This document shows positions 6,210 to 6,670 of a DNA stretch of 6,670 bases, one piece after another. The DNA is taken from positions 1 to 6,670 of the forward strand of contig JACCYP010000080.1 of assembly GCA_013696425.1 (NCBI GenBank), given 5' to 3'. Origin of the DNA: Thermoleophilaceae bacterium. GTDB taxonomy: Bacteria > Actinomycetota > Thermoleophilia > Solirubrobacterales > Thermoleophilaceae. Position 1 is the stretch's first letter, and each line of letters starts with the position of its first letter. The notes under the pieces were generated by a model that saw only the letters and a list, made by a program, of their open reading frames with translations, was not told where the DNA came from and did no database searches. The position numbers and the translations under genes were made by a program.

Positions 6210-6670
6210 TGGCCCTCCTCGATGCGGTTGGCCAGGCTGAGCTCGTTCGCTCCGGTGAGGCATCGCCCACCGAGCTAGTGGAGGAGGCGATCGAACGGAT
6301 CGAGCGCCTCAATCCCGAGCTGAACGCGGTCATCCGCCCGATGTTCGAGCAGGCGCGGGCGGAGGCCGCCGGCGATCTGCCCGACGGGCCCTTCCGGGGC
6401 GTGCCGCTGCTGCTGAAGGACCTGCTCTGCCACACGGCCGGCGACCCGATGCACGAGGGCATGCGCTTCCTCAAGGAGGCGAACTGGATCGAGGAGACCG
6501 ACCAGGAGCTCGCCAAGCGCTTCCGCGCCGCCGGCTTCGTGATCTGCGGGAAGACCAATACGCCCGAGCTCGGCATCCTGCCGACCACCGAGCCCGTGGC
6601 CTACGGGGCAACCCGTAACCCGTGGTCGCTCGAGCACTCCACCGGCGGCTCGAGCGGCGGCTCGGCGGCC
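6209..6670 (+). CDS. Amidase-signature family hydrolase, 3'-truncated by the window edge
   Basis: Amidase-signature enzymes hydrolyse amide bonds with a Ser-cisSer-Lys triad. The first 154 residues are visible; whole proteins usually have about 450-500. The N-terminal helix pattern 'SPTELVEEAIERIERLNPEL' is typical. 'FRGVPLLLKDL' carries the catalytic Lys70, 'GKTNTPELG' is the usual strand-helix motif, and 'STGGSSGGSAA' at the right edge contains the cis-Ser (Ser148). The nucleophilic serine normally lies some 20-25 residues further on and is outside the window, so integrity cannot be judged. It reads more like a general amidase than GatA of the tRNA amidotransferase, because the 'NTPELGILPTTEP' region differs from the usual GatA 'NMDEFAMGSS' type; gatC and gatB are not in view. 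The substrate cannot be predicted. The ATG overlaps the RNase stop by one base and has a strong GGAGG upstream. Confidence 0.92.
   Translation, partial: MALLDAVGQAELVRSGEASPTELVEEAIERIERLNPELNAVIRPMFEQARAEAAGDLPDGPFRGVPLLLKDLLCHTAGDPMHEGMRFLKEANWIEETDQELAKRFRAAGFVICGKTNTPELGILPTTEPVAYGATRNPWSLEHSTGGSSGGSAA

Noticed and set aside
5527..6588. Long antisense open frames, here and at 851-1690 and 4341-5159
   Set aside because: They lie opposite well-supported genes, span gene junctions and encode Arg/Ala/Ser- or His/Val/Leu-biased sequence expected from the complement of GC-rich codons. There is no sign of independent genes.

Overview
The window is a continuous stretch of high-G+C bacterial DNA. 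Every gene lies on the + strand and there are almost no intergenic gaps. It holds the end of an elongasome (rod-shape cell-wall synthesis) operon that runs on into an RNase E/G gene and an amidase gene. G+C-rich third codon positions and the character of the PBP2 and MreD sequences suggest a deep-branching actinobacterium, with Thermoleophilia/Solirubrobacterales as my best guess. This is inference from protein character; no rRNA or other marker is present to settle it.

Layout: (1) mreC, 3' part only, 1-574; (2) mreD, 582-1166; (3) mrdA, encoding penicillin-binding protein 2, 1166-3040; (4) rodA, 3067-4254, preceded by a nine-codon mini-ORF (3037-3066) that overlaps the mrdA stop and ends directly against the rodA ATG; (5) an RNase E/G family gene (rng-like), 4269-6209, with a TTG start, a C-terminal TRAM-like extension and a charged tail; (6) the 5' part of an amidase-signature gene, 6209-6670. 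Junctions are a 7-bp gap, a 1-bp overlap, a 26-bp gap, a 14-bp gap and a 1-bp overlap. No stretch over 30 bases lies outside a gene. I see no internal terminator or convincing promoter, so the genes are probably co-transcribed from upstream of the window, where mreB would be expected.

How the genes work together: MreC and MreD are membrane partners of the MreB filament. RodA is the SEDS glycan polymerase that extends peptidoglycan strands, and PBP2 is its cognate transpeptidase, which crosslinks them. Together they make the side-wall elongation machine. The RNase E/G protein is not a wall enzyme, but its linkage to mre genes is familiar: in E. coli rng (formerly cafA) lies downstream of mreBCD. 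The amidase begins translation on the last base of the RNase gene, so it is co-translated, but nothing visible ties it to the cell wall.

I found no mobile element, CRISPR array, RNA gene or obviously new system. The points most worth a second look are the mini-ORF before rodA, the RNase C-terminal TRAM-like extension and charged tail, an extra N-terminal segment before its S1 domain, and a Q-A-S-E variant of a usually conserved RodA motif.
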